A stretch of DNA of 25,534 nt from a virus. Below, piece by piece: positions 13,835-20,456 of this stretch. The notes under the pieces are model-generated. The model saw only the letters and a list, made by a program, of their open reading frames with translations. It was not told the DNA's origin and did no database searches. The first letter of the stretch is position 1. Each line of letters begins with the position of its first letter. A program made the translations under genes and the position numbers. The stretch covers positions 1 through 25,534 of IMG/VR virus record IMGVR_UViG_3300036768_000240, one strand, 5' to 3'.

Positions 13835-14189
13835 GATAACTCCTATCAATCTCTGAAAACTTCTCTCTAACTTTCCTGGCAACCCAGCTATCTAACAGAT
13901 TAACAACCCTTTCTGTACGGAGGTTAGGTTTACCGCTCTCCTCTGCGTCTAGTGAATAGTCGTCAGGATCAGCCAGCATCATCGCAATCTCGCCGACCCA
14001 ATCCCCTGTGTTCGCTATCGTGAACGGTTCAACACCGGCTTTCCCATACCCGAGTAGGTTCAGGAGCCAAAGGAGGTTATCGCGCTCGTACCTATTCAAT
14101 ACGAGCACCCACCGCATCCCTTCATGTGCCCTAGAAGGGGGGAGCCCTTGACCTTCGTAGATGACTGCTGGTCCTCTATATACAGACAT
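13767..14189 (-). CDS. Hypothetical protein, intact copy of a duplicated gene (140 aa)
   Basis: 140 residues from ATG 14189, with AGAGG 7-8 nt upstream. Order: MSVYRGPAVIYEGQGLPP; a helical WVLVLNRYERDNLLWLLNLL (about 27-46); EPFTIANTGDWVGEIAMMLA; then VVNLLDSWVARKVREKF near 95-111 and a charged tail. No family is recognised. The same start and end sequences flank the phosphoesterase at 7000-7896, so a second copy once lay there. The tail beyond residue 111 overlaps the downstream HTH start by 68 nt and is absent from the other copy, suggesting that the frame was extended here. Confidence 0.7.
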   Translation of the reverse strand: MSVYRGPAVIYEGQGLPPSRAHEGMRWVLVLNRYERDNLLWLLNLLGYGKAGVEPFTIANTGDWVGEIAMMLADPDDYSLDAEESGKPNLRTERVVNLLDSWVARKVREKFSEIDRSYHDREEVQQPDRQESSKGDSRAT

Positions 14190-14192
14190 AGA

Positions 14193-14543
14193 TCAACCTC
14201 TGAAAAATTCGAACTCTGAAACCTTCTTGCGGCGACCACGCGGAGGAGCATCCCCCACATGATGCCCCCTGAAGTACAGACCAGGGGTATATTTGCCAGC
14301 GTTGTCTGGATGTACGTAGAACGATTCAACCTCTCTACCGGCAATCTTCGCTGCGTAGCCAATCTTACCCATCCAGGCAGATTTCTTCTCGGGTGCAACT
14401 TCTGGCACGCAATACCATGACCCACTATCGGCAGAATCGACGAGGATCTTCACTAGCCGCTCCACCTGAGCTGACCTACGCCGCCTGGTCTTCCGGTCCG
14501 GTAGATGCTCCGGATCGATAGGGATGATATCTTGCTCTGGCAC
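14193..14543 (-). CDS. Hypothetical protein (116 aa)
   Basis: About 116 residues. I prefer GTG 14543, 4 nt after AAAGGAGG; frames to ATG 14558 or TTG 14591 are alternatives. Basic N-terminal region (LPDRKTRRRRSAQVERLVK), then strands (GSWYCVPEVAPEKKSAWMG) and ESFYVHPDN...TPGLYFRG, and a basic C-terminus (PPRGRRKKVSEFEFFRG). No family is recognised. The last codons resemble the stretch in front of the interrupted copy at 7932. A terminator-like hairpin and a candidate extended -10 element lie upstream. Confidence 0.65.
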   Translation of the reverse strand: MPEQDIIPIDPEHLPDRKTRRRRSAQVERLVKILVDSADSGSWYCVPEVAPEKKSAWMGKIGYAAKIAGREVESFYVHPDNAGKYTPGLYFRGHHVGDAPPRGRRKKVSEFEFFRG

Positions 14544-14577
14544 CCTTCCTCCTTTCATGGCATCCAACACACCACCC

Positions 14578-14586
14578 ATCATAGCA
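14578..14586 (-). promoter_or_regulatory. Candidate extended -10 promoter (TGCTATGAT)
   Basis: Minus-strand TGC followed directly by TATGAT is an extended -10 element; no good -35 is seen. It lies after the 14633-14670 hairpin and about 28 nt before the AAAGGAGG/GTG start at 14543. The order hairpin, -10, ribosome site, start suggests a transcription-unit boundary. The evidence is short and could be chance. Confidence 0.25.
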
Positions 14587-14616
14587 AGCAATCAAGACCA
14601 TTTGGCGAACTTAATC

Positions 14617-14670
14617 TCGTTATTAAAATCGGCGGCGAGGCTACCCCATATAAAGAGGTATGCCTCGCCG
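14617..14670 (-). terminator. GC-rich hairpin, terminator-like
   Basis: Minus-strand CGGCGAGGC (14670-14662) pairs perfectly with GCCTCGCCG (14641-14633). The stem continues after a one-base bulge with TACC (14660-14657) and GGTA (14645-14642), leaving an 11-nt loop. Past the stem the RNA reads CCGAUUUUAAUAA, a short and slightly displaced U-run. It is one of the longer intergenic stretches (about 100-150 nt) in the window. Partial intrinsic termination is plausible. Confidence 0.5.
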
Positions 14671-14694
14671 TAACCGATCTGGCGCTATCGAAGG

Positions 14695-14922
14695 TTACAG
14701 GGCGACCGCCGTCTCCCCGGTGAGGGCAACGTCATGGACAGGGCACTTCGCGGTATCGACCTGAGTACCGGAAGAGTTGTAACCGAGTCGTACCGCAGCG
14801 AGAACCTTGTGAGAGTCTACCGGGCACACGTACTTATATACGACAGCGGTATCGGAACCAAGTGGTCTCCACCACAGGACATCGCCGGCCTCCTGGGCGT
14901 TGAATGCAACTACGTTAGCCAT
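14695..14922 (-). CDS. Hypothetical protein (75 aa), possible zinc site
   Basis: 75 residues from ATG 14922, with GGGGGAGGTG about 9 nt upstream and an 8-nt overlap with the previous stop (ATGGCTAA). Short beta-rich sequence: NVVAFNAQEAGDVLWWRPLG, AVVYKYVCPVDSHKVLAAVR, and AKCPVHDVALTGE. CPVDSH and CPVH could bind one metal. No family is recognised; a small capsid- or tail-decorating protein cannot be excluded. It is the last gene before the terminator-like hairpin. Confidence 0.65.
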   Translation of the reverse strand: MANVVAFNAQEAGDVLWWRPLGSDTAVVYKYVCPVDSHKVLAAVRLGYNSSGTQVDTAKCPVHDVALTGETAVAL

Positions 14923-15082
14923 CTATATCTTCACCTCCCCCTTTCTTTTTCCAATATCGTTCCCTTGCAATCTTTTTAGCGCATGAACGACATGGTTGAT
15001 GAACGGCCTTCCTATCTTTACGGCGGTAGAAGTAGGCGTTGAACTTAACTTCTCCGCACATATAGCATCTCGTTCTGGCCAT
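14915..15082 (-). CDS. Zinc-ribbon mini-protein (55 aa), possibly leaderless
   Basis: A 55-codon frame from ATG 15082 to TAA 14915-14917. CYMCGE near the N-terminus (residues 6-9) and CRSC (31-34) form a two-knuckle zinc ribbon. The rest is strongly basic (YRRKDRKAVHQP, KKIARERYWKKKGGGED). No Shine-Dalgarno is visible. The promoter hexamers upstream would start transcription around 6-8 nt before the ATG, so this may be a near-leaderless message, common in actinobacteria. The 8-nt overlap couples it to the next gene. Confidence 0.7.
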   Translation of the reverse strand: MARTRCYMCGEVKFNAYFYRRKDRKAVHQPCRSCAKKIARERYWKKKGGGEDIDG

Positions 15083-15095
15083 ATCATCAAGAGAT

Positions 15096-15123
15096 ATTAT
15101 CTATGACAAAGATTTTTTGTCAA
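15096..15123 (-). promoter_or_regulatory. Strong sigma70-type promoter with overlapping dyad operator
   Basis: On the minus strand TTGACA (15123-15118, perfect) and GATAAT (15101-15096, 5 of 6) are separated by 16 nt. A perfect inverted repeat, TGACAAA and TTTGTCA (arms 15122-15116 and 15110-15104, 5-nt centre), starts inside the -35 and fills most of the spacer. This is the geometry of a repressor operator. It is the best promoter in the window and lies just after the stop of the Tyr-rich protein gene. Confidence 0.65.
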
Positions 15124-15485
15124 CTTTTCAGCCCATCGATCATCTTAGCGAAAACCACGTCAGACATAGCCTCACGAGCCCGACACGGAAGACAACTTCC
15201 ACAATCACCACCTGATATGCAATCCTCCGAAGCCATGTCCCAGATCAGTCTGGACATGTCGATGAACGACTTCTCGAGGATATCCAGCCTACTCAACACC
15301 TCTTGGAGTTTCTGCAGCACCCTCGAATATTCGGAATACGAATACGTATTCTGAGGCGGGTATGTTGGAGTTGATGTGTACGGATATGTAGAGTTGTCAT
15401 CAGATATGTATCTGTAATACGGGTAGTTGTAATACGTATTCGTGCCGGATGACCCGGTGTACTCAAGGTACTCGTACATCGTCAT
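15120..15485 (-). CDS. Tyrosine-rich N-terminus, coiled-coil, Cys-cluster protein (121 aa)
   Basis: 121 residues from ATG 15485, sharing one base with the upstream stop (TAATG), with AAGGAGG upstream. The first 53 residues are low-complexity and contain 15 Tyr plus many Ser/Thr/Pro/Asn. A heptad-like helix follows (YSRVLQKLQEVLSRLDILEK, SFIDMSRLIWDM). Near residue 87 comes a Cys cluster, CISGGDCGSCLPC, which could hold zinc or a cluster. No family is recognised. Tyr-rich segments of this kind can mediate self-association; that is inference only. Confidence 0.7.
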   Translation of the reverse strand: MTMYEYLEYTGSSGTNTYYNYPYYRYISDDNSTYPYTSTPTYPPQNTYSYSEYSRVLQKLQEVLSRLDILEKSFIDMSRLIWDMASEDCISGGDCGSCLPCRAREAMSDVVFAKMIDGLKS

Positions 15486-15727
15486 TACCCCTCCTTACCC
15501 CCATCCTTGGGATACGACTTCAGATACCCGGATAAACCAAGCTCTCCTACAGCATCATCTTTCTTCCCACTGGGTTTCTTCTCGACTTCTACCATCGGCT
15601 GCATGTACCCCTTACGATCTACACAACCAGGACGTGAACACCAGGCCCCTTTGTGCCTGATGTACATCGTAACGGTACCGCCGCACTTCGGACACATCAA
15701 TACGGTTCCTTTATTTTTCTTCGGCAT
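15485..15727 (-). CDS. Zinc-ribbon protein (about 80 aa)
   Basis: 80 residues from ATG 15727 (GGAG just upstream; the frame is open to ATG 15739). MCPKCGGTVTMYIRHKGAWC and SRPGC form a four-Cys zinc ribbon resembling the topoisomerase C-terminal/transcription-factor type. A Lys/Glu linker and a short end (GLSGYLKSYPKDGGKEG) follow. Probably a nucleic-acid-binding accessory protein. It sits between WhiB and the Tyr-rich protein in an overlapping operon. Confidence 0.7.
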   Translation of the reverse strand: MPKKNKGTVLMCPKCGGTVTMYIRHKGAWCSRPGCVDRKGYMQPMVEVEKKPSGKKDDAVGELGLSGYLKSYPKDGGKEG

Positions 15728-15971
15728 CTCCATCTCCATAATCGAGTTCTACTTGTACCACCTGGCCGAACGAGAGCCACTTACCCCCCCAAACGCCGGT
15801 CGATTTCGTCGTTTCTCCATAACGGAAACATATATCCCTAACCTGACACTCCATACATAAGTCGTTTACCTGATTGAACACCTCCAATGATCTGAGGTAA
15901 TCATCGAAGAAGTGATTCAGCGGTATGTCAAGTTCAGCGCATAATGCTTTCTCCATCCACTTCGGTGCCAA
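15711..15971 (-). CDS. whiB: WhiB-family Fe-S transcription regulator
   Basis: 86 residues from TTG 15971, one nt after the terminase stop; ATG 15956 is an alternative. Four Cys at 11, 39, 42 and 48 (ALCAELD, LCMECQVRDIC) have the C...C-x2-C-x5-C spacing of WhiB proteins, which bind a [4Fe-4S] cluster. GVWGG at 59-63 is the family turn motif that contacts the primary sigma factor. The usual basic C-terminal DNA-binding tail is absent; the end is acidic (VELDYGDGDAEEK). Phage WhiB proteins such as WhiBTM4 of mycobacteriophage TM4 act as dominant-negative regulators of host WhiB genes. The family is essentially confined to actinobacteria and their phages, so it is strong host evidence. Confidence 0.9.
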   Translation of the reverse strand: MAPKWMEKALCAELDIPLNHFFDDYLRSLEVFNQVNDLCMECQVRDICFRYGETTKSTGVWGGKWLSFGQVVQVELDYGDGDAEEK

Positions 15972-15972
15972 T

Positions 15973-18231
15973 TCAGATTAACCCCATCCCGCCGAGATAC
16001 TCTTCTATGTCATCCGGCATCTCTTTCTCCTGGACGTGTTCCTCTCGCTTCTCCTTCTCCTCTTCGTCGCGTTTGACAGATTGCGTAGTACCGAGGATGT
16101 CGATATCGATGACCTCCTCGACCGGAGTATTCACAGTGCAGGTATATACAGCGCCAGCTAAGGAGTCGGCTCCGTCCTTGAACCCCTTCCTTGGGTGATC
16201 GACCTTGTTCCCCCTGATGAGCTGCAACTTCAGGAGTTCCTGATCGACGAGGATGGGATGGTAATACGCACGAAGACGCCCATCATAGATGGAGGTGGAA
16301 AGCGTATCGTAGTGGTCTTTCTTCACCACCATGAACTCCGTGTAGATGCCTTTGTTCATGAAGATGTTCTTCGTATCGACGCTCTGCCACCTGTCCATCG
16401 TCACCATCGCCACATTGAACCTGTCGTTCAGCATGAACACGAATCTGCGAACGTCATTGAAGTCTATCTCGCCGTTCGGAGGGGCTTCCCAATACTTGAT
16501 GAGGTCCATCCGTATCACAGGCATTATCTGCCCATCCGTTTCACTTTTCATGAATCCTTCACAGTGAACCATACACAGCGCAGACCTGTCGCGGTTAAGG
16601 CCGAGGTCGATATGGATGAACCTCGGTGCTGCGCTGTCATCTTTATCCCGGAACATAGGAGGCAGACGCCCTTCCTCGTCGAACGGCGACCGAACGCAAT
16701 ACTTATCCGTACAAGATTCATCGTGTTTATGGAAGCAGGCCATGACCCTATATGGATCGCGGAAATACGCTTCCGCCATCTTCGGTGGCCGGCAAAGGAT
16801 GCGTGCGTTCGCATTCACCGGGTCACGTATGAAGTCGGAGGTGAAATCTTCTGGTTTCTTGGTGGGATTGGATACGAAAGTGGGGCACTTTATAGCCCAT
16901 ACCCTCGGTTCTCGATACTCGAGGATCTCATCATCTTCCCACCATACCGTTATCGGGCCGAGATCCTTCGTCACCTTCCTCGTGATCTTCCTCTCTATCA
17001 CCCCATCGTACCGTTGCTGGATGAAGTCGTTCTCATACCTCGGGAACGAAAGCAGCGCAACCTTTCCGACCTGGGGGAAACGCGAGATGACCGACAGCCT
17101 CGCCATGTCGTAGATGGCCTTAGCAGAAAACTTCACGGATTCTTGGGTGTGGGAAGAGTCATCCTGAGTTTTGAATGCGGAGATCTCGTCCAACGTAACC
17201 GCAATCAGGTTATACCCCTCCCACCCCTCAGCCTCAGAGTGGCCAGAGAAACACCTGATGGGTCGCTCCATGAACTCGATCTTCTTGCTCATCGGGATGA
17301 ACCCCTTCTTCTGGAAATACGGGCTGGCGATGAGCAAGTTCTTCAATGGGTCGAAGAATACCCGTTGTGCCTGCTCGGAGTTCAGAGCGATGTTCAGGAG
17401 GTCGATGTACTCCCCATGACCGATACCGTAATAGTCAAGTGGGTCCCTTAAGCAATGCATCAGATAGATGATCCTGGCGAACGCTATACGAAGGGTATTG
17501 CCGGTCAATATATTGCCCTCTAAGGTGAAGTTATGTATCTCTGGAACGTCCGGGCAATATGTTTGTTCAACCCTATCCGTTTCCTCGACCGATACCACCT
17601 TCCAGTGAGCCTCTGGGCCAGGATGGATATCGCGATGCTCATAGTTAACCTGTAACCAACTACCCGGCACCAAGTCGCAAGTGTAAGTCTCTTCGAACTT
17701 CCTCTTGGCCCTATCTAAGGTCTTAGTCGCAAACCATCTGTGATATCTGGTCGTGTGGATCTCTTTCGTTTCGTCGCCCCGTTTCACAACCAACTTCCAT
17801 ATCGGAAGCACACTCGTCTCGAGGACCTTAGCTTCTTTCCATCCCTGCGAAGTCAGCAGCGTCTGAACGGTGTTCGCCACATCCCCGATCTTCCTTATCC
17901 CGTCTTTGGTGATTATTTCGGTTTCATACGCGAAGCACCAATCTTTCCCCCCACCTTTGCCGATCTGACATATAACCTCATTTACCGTGGACTCCCAGAT
18001 CTGTTGCGCTTCCTTCTTCCCATGCATCTTCTCTAGTGTGTGGGGGAGGAAGATCTGGGTCATCTTCGACGCGATCTGCTCCTGTACAGGAGACAGTGGT
18101 TTAAGCCCTAAAAAATACGGGTCCGTCACGAACCTATGCAGATCGACCGGCTCTTCCTCGAACTCCTCCTTCTGGAGCAAAGACCTGAAGTCTTCAAGCG
18201 TTATGTTCCCGCCGAATCTACGCATGGTCAT
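15973..18231 (-). CDS. terL: Terminase large subunit interrupted by a mini-intein
   Basis: 752 residues from ATG 18231 (4-nt ATGA overlap with the upstream gene). Walker A is QIGKGGGKDW (89-98), split by an intein (99-245) and resuming at TLRIA; without it the protein is 605 residues, normal for TerL. Walker B is NLIAVTLDE (about 341-349). The RNase-H-like nuclease domain shows IHIDLGLNRDRSALCMVH (D542, D548), VTMDRWQS (D613) and FKDGADSLAGAVY (D686/D689), suitable metal ligands. The C-terminus is acidic and charged. The enzyme packages DNA into proheads with ATP and cuts concatemers; since the intein splits the ATP-binding loop, it cannot work until spliced. Confidence 0.95.
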   Translation of the reverse strand: MTMRRFGGNITLEDFRSLLQKEEFEEEPVDLHRFVTDPYFLGLKPLSPVQEQIASKMTQIFLPHTLEKMHGKKEAQQIWESTVNEVICQIGKGGGKDWCFAYETEIITKDGIRKIGDVANTVQTLLTSQGWKEAKVLETSVLPIWKLVVKRGDETKEIHTTRYHRWFATKTLDRAKRKFEETYTCDLVPGSWLQVNYEHRDIHPGPEAHWKVVSVEETDRVEQTYCPDVPEIHNFTLEGNILTGNTLRIAFARIIYLMHCLRDPLDYYGIGHGEYIDLLNIALNSEQAQRVFFDPLKNLLIASPYFQKKGFIPMSKKIEFMERPIRCFSGHSEAEGWEGYNLIAVTLDEISAFKTQDDSSHTQESVKFSAKAIYDMARLSVISRFPQVGKVALLSFPRYENDFIQQRYDGVIERKITRKVTKDLGPITVWWEDDEILEYREPRVWAIKCPTFVSNPTKKPEDFTSDFIRDPVNANARILCRPPKMAEAYFRDPYRVMACFHKHDESCTDKYCVRSPFDEEGRLPPMFRDKDDSAAPRFIHIDLGLNRDRSALCMVHCEGFMKSETDGQIMPVIRMDLIKYWEAPPNGEIDFNDVRRFVFMLNDRFNVAMVTMDRWQSVDTKNIFMNKGIYTEFMVVKKDHYDTLSTSIYDGRLRAYYHPILVDQELLKLQLIRGNKVDHPRKGFKDGADSLAGAVYTCTVNTPVEEVIDIDILGTTQSVKRDEEEKEKREEHVQEKEMPDDIEEYLGGMGLI
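17497..17937 (-). other. Mini-intein (147 residues) in the TerL Walker A loop
   Basis: Residues 99-245 of TerL have intein splicing blocks. Block A is CFAYETEIITKDGIRKIGD (Cys1). Block B is HTTRYHRWFA, with the T-x2-H motif at 161-164. Block F is VPEIHNFTLEGN and block G is ILTGN, ending in Asn245; the first C-extein residue is Thr246. No LAGLIDADG or HNH endonuclease is present and the size is minimal. The penultimate residue is Gly rather than the usual His, which can slow Asn cyclisation. Removal joins GKGGGKDW to TLRIA and restores the P-loop. Confidence 0.88.
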
Positions 18232-18794
18232 CTGTCTAGCGTTTCTCCATCACTAAGCTCTGGTTGGTTACGCCAGGCATCCTGCAACTGCGACCAAGCG
18301 AGGTCAGAGCATCTGGGGCAGTTACTTATGGTAGTCCTGATTATCTCCGACAAAATTGAGTTAACGCGCTCAACTTTCTTGGTCCGCTCGATGTACCCGG
18401 ATTCGAGTCGCGGGGACATAAGCTGGAAGAGCCGAGCCTTGGTCTCCATGAGGTCTTTCGCCAAACGAAGAGCCTGTAGTTTCGTTGACATGGCGCCATT
18501 CTCTTCGGCCAACCTCACGACTTCCCATGCCTGCTCATTGATCATCCTTATCTCTTCATCGAACCTGAAGACGTTCTCGGTGAACTTCTCCATGATGTCG
18601 GGGTCGGCTTCTGCGCGCATCGATATGTATTCATCCCACTCTTTGATGGCCTTCTCCACGGTGCTAAGTGGGATATCAAGTTCCTTTGCTATCGACACCT
18701 TCGGTTTGCCCTGCATGTAGAGCCTGGCGATCATGTAGACCTTCTCGGCCCTTTCGAAGTCGTTCATCTTATCGAGAGAAGATTTGGCACCCAT
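18228..18794 (-). CDS. terS: Candidate terminase small subunit (HTH, coiled-coil)
   Basis: 188 residues from ATG 18794. An N-terminal HTH (AEKVYMIARLYMQGKPKVSI, AKELDIPLSTVEKAIKEW) precedes a long helical middle (ENVFRFDEEIRMINEQAWEV, LQALRLAKDLMETKARLFQL) and a C-terminal tail with NCPRCSDLAW. HTH plus oligomerising helices directly upstream of terL, with a 4-nt overlap, is the usual small-terminase design. It would recognise the packaging site and recruit TerL. The identification rests on layout and context, not on a family motif. The Cys pair in the tail is unusual for TerS. Confidence 0.7.
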   Translation of the reverse strand: MGAKSSLDKMNDFERAEKVYMIARLYMQGKPKVSIAKELDIPLSTVEKAIKEWDEYISMRAEADPDIMEKFTENVFRFDEEIRMINEQAWEVVRLAEENGAMSTKLQALRLAKDLMETKARLFQLMSPRLESGYIERTKKVERVNSILSEIIRTTISNCPRCSDLAWSQLQDAWRNQPELSDGETLDR

Positions 18795-18822
18795 CGTTTG
18801 AATATTCCCATATGAAGTGTGG

Positions 18823-19743
18823 TTATGTCAATGGCTTCAACTCTACAGCCCTCGGGTTCCTCCATATCGTCTCTATCCGAGAAGCATGCTTGAGCAGAGC
18901 ACCCTTGCCAACTGTTTTCGTCCCACGGTTCCTCGCCGCTGCACTCGCATAAGACTTGAATGGTATCTTCTCCCACCCAGCATCTTCAAGTGGGGTATAG
19001 ACGGGATGCTCATACCCGATGAGCACGACGGCCGACCTGAGTTTCAATATGGTGTCCACCAGGAGTTCGTGGTGTTCTATTGGTTGGTCTATATGATAGA
19101 CTTTTTTATTAACTCGCGTATCTGGGACATATGGAGGGTCCAGGAATACGGTCGTATCATCACTATCGTATTCGAGCATCACCTCGATGGCGTCCCTGTT
19201 CAAAATCTCGACCCCCTGCAACCTCTCATGCTGACGAGGGAGTCTGTCTATCCGTATGGTGTACGTCCTTACCTTCTTCGCTACACCTTTGTCATCCGTG
19301 AAGGCGCGCCCCCAATGGCCCGGTAGGTGCGATATTCCCCCATACCCCTGGTTCTGGATTACGAAGAAAGCCCATGCCTTATCATCATCACTTGCCGATG
19401 GGTCTTTCATGACCTCCAGACCACGGACGAACTCGCTCCTCGAATAGAGGGTATAGAAAACCCTATGGTATAGGAGCCTGAAACGATCCGGGTCCTGGAT
19501 GGTCTTGAGCAAGTTCACTATCCGCCAGTCGAGATCGCTATAGACTTCAAGGTCTGAGCGATCCTTAGAAAGGAGCACCGATGCTGCGCCGCCGTAAGGC
19601 TCAACATATGTGCTGGTGATGGGGAGAACCTTCAATATCCTTGGCAAGTTCCAGGAGCCTTTCCCGCCGTACCATAGGACAGGGCCGGGCAATCTCTGCT
19701 CTTTGAACCATTTCGATCCGAATGCGGCATTCACATCAACCAT
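18823..19743 (-). CDS. DNA adenine methyltransferase, D12 class (Dam-like), intact
   Basis: 306 residues from ATG 19743, which overlaps the upstream stop by 8 nt (ATGGTTGA); a TTG at 19749 is an alternative. PVLWYGGKGSWN holds the N-terminal Gly-Gly-Lys motif of the D12 class. VEPYGGAASVLL is AdoMet motif I, YSDLDWRIVNLL follows, and TTVFLDPPYVPDTR carries the catalytic DPPY. IWRNPRAVELK is near the end. It should methylate adenine N6 in a short site. The gene is immediately preceded by a decayed duplicate. No restriction enzyme is adjacent; a role in protection from host restriction or in marking DNA for packaging is plausible. Confidence 0.92.
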   Translation of the reverse strand: MVDVNAAFGSKWFKEQRLPGPVLWYGGKGSWNLPRILKVLPITSTYVEPYGGAASVLLSKDRSDLEVYSDLDWRIVNLLKTIQDPDRFRLLYHRVFYTLYSRSEFVRGLEVMKDPSASDDDKAWAFFVIQNQGYGGISHLPGHWGRAFTDDKGVAKKVRTYTIRIDRLPRQHERLQGVEILNRDAIEVMLEYDSDDTTVFLDPPYVPDTRVNKKVYHIDQPIEHHELLVDTILKLRSAVVLIGYEHPVYTPLEDAGWEKIPFKSYASAAARNRGTKTVGKGALLKHASRIETIWRNPRAVELKPLT

Positions 19744-20359
19744 CTTCAACAGCCCTCGGATTGCGGTAGATGTTCACCTGCTCGTTAAGGCTGACCTTCA
19801 CCCAGCCAGCACTTAAGAGGTCTTCGTAATCGTTGCCATCACAACAAGTCGACATAACAATCTTGCCATCGCACGACATGATGGCTCTCAACAGATACTC
19901 ATCGCAGGTTCTACCGCATGGTATATTTACGTACTGAGTCGTATCATCACCATCCCAATAAGCAATAACATCAAGTATTGGACGAGAATCAACCTGTACG
20001 TGAGAGATGATGTCAAACCATCTGCTAAACATCTCGATAGAAGCAACAGTAGTTCTATCTAATGCGTAGACCCTTCGCCAATCGTCATCGAATGATGGCA
20101 ACGATACTCCACCAGTTTGGAACCTGAATATCTCAAGTGACCGATTGATGTCGAGGTCATGGGTATCGTATCCGCCAGAGATCAAGTGCTGACGGAAGAC
20201 CACCTCTGACTCGGGATCTTGCAACAATCGAACCAAATCTATGAGCCACCCGTCTACGTCGTTGAACACCTCAACTGGGCGCGGCTTCATCCGGAAGAAC
20301 AATGAATCAACACCGCCTAACGGCTCAACGTAAACCTGTGACCATGGTATGAATCTCAA
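19736..20359 (-). CDS. Degenerate D12-class methyltransferase paralogue, likely inactive or pseudogene
   Basis: 207 codons from a TTG at 20359. VYVEPLGGVDSLFF, VFNDVDGWLIDLVRLLQDPE, WDGDDTTQYVNIPC and IYRNPRAVE align by eye with the intact neighbour (VEPYGGAASVLL, YSDLDWRIVNLLKTIQDPD, DSDDTTVFLDPPY, IWRNPRAVE). The catalytic DPPY is NIPC (145-148), so methylation should be impossible. Homology continues upstream of the TTG in the same frame (FGHRKQIEDRIL, replacing YGGKG...PRIL) to a likely original GTG at 20437 behind GAGGGG, but codon 11 of that frame is TGA. The intact frame over 620 bp leaves room for a non-catalytic partner protein instead of simple decay. Confidence 0.75.
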   Translation of the reverse strand: MRFIPWSQVYVEPLGGVDSLFFRMKPRPVEVFNDVDGWLIDLVRLLQDPESEVVFRQHLISGGYDTHDLDINRSLEIFRFQTGGVSLPSFDDDWRRVYALDRTTVASIEMFSRWFDIISHVQVDSRPILDVIAYWDGDDTTQYVNIPCGRTCDEYLLRAIMSCDGKIVMSTCCDGNDYEDLLSAGWVKVSLNEQVNIYRNPRAVEDG

Positions 20360-20456
20360 AATCCTATCCTCGATCTGCTTCCTATGTCCGAATCTCGTTT
20401 CCCATCACATCCGAAATGAGAGTTTCCAAGTCGGCACCCCCTCAGGAATGCCTTGT

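Noticed and set aside
16195-17451. Long plus-strand open frame (418 codons) opposite the terminase
   Set aside because: It is antisense to the conserved Walker B and nuclease motifs of TerL, has no ribosome site, and its composition mirrors the minus-strand codons. It is a shadow.
18795-18835. TTGACA upstream of the small-terminase gene as a promoter
   Set aside because: No acceptable -10 occurs at 16-18 nt; the hexamer mostly reflects the methyltransferase end.
18764-18976. Minus-strand 70-codon frame across the methyltransferase end
   Set aside because: It lies inside the conserved C-terminal coding of the D12 methyltransferase in another frame and lacks a ribosome site.
15973-20437. Recoding of TGA (because of the in-frame TGA in the decayed methyltransferase)
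   Set aside because: TGA serves as the stop of many overlapping genes here (for example 4199, 7000, 18228, 21603), so the standard bacterial code applies.
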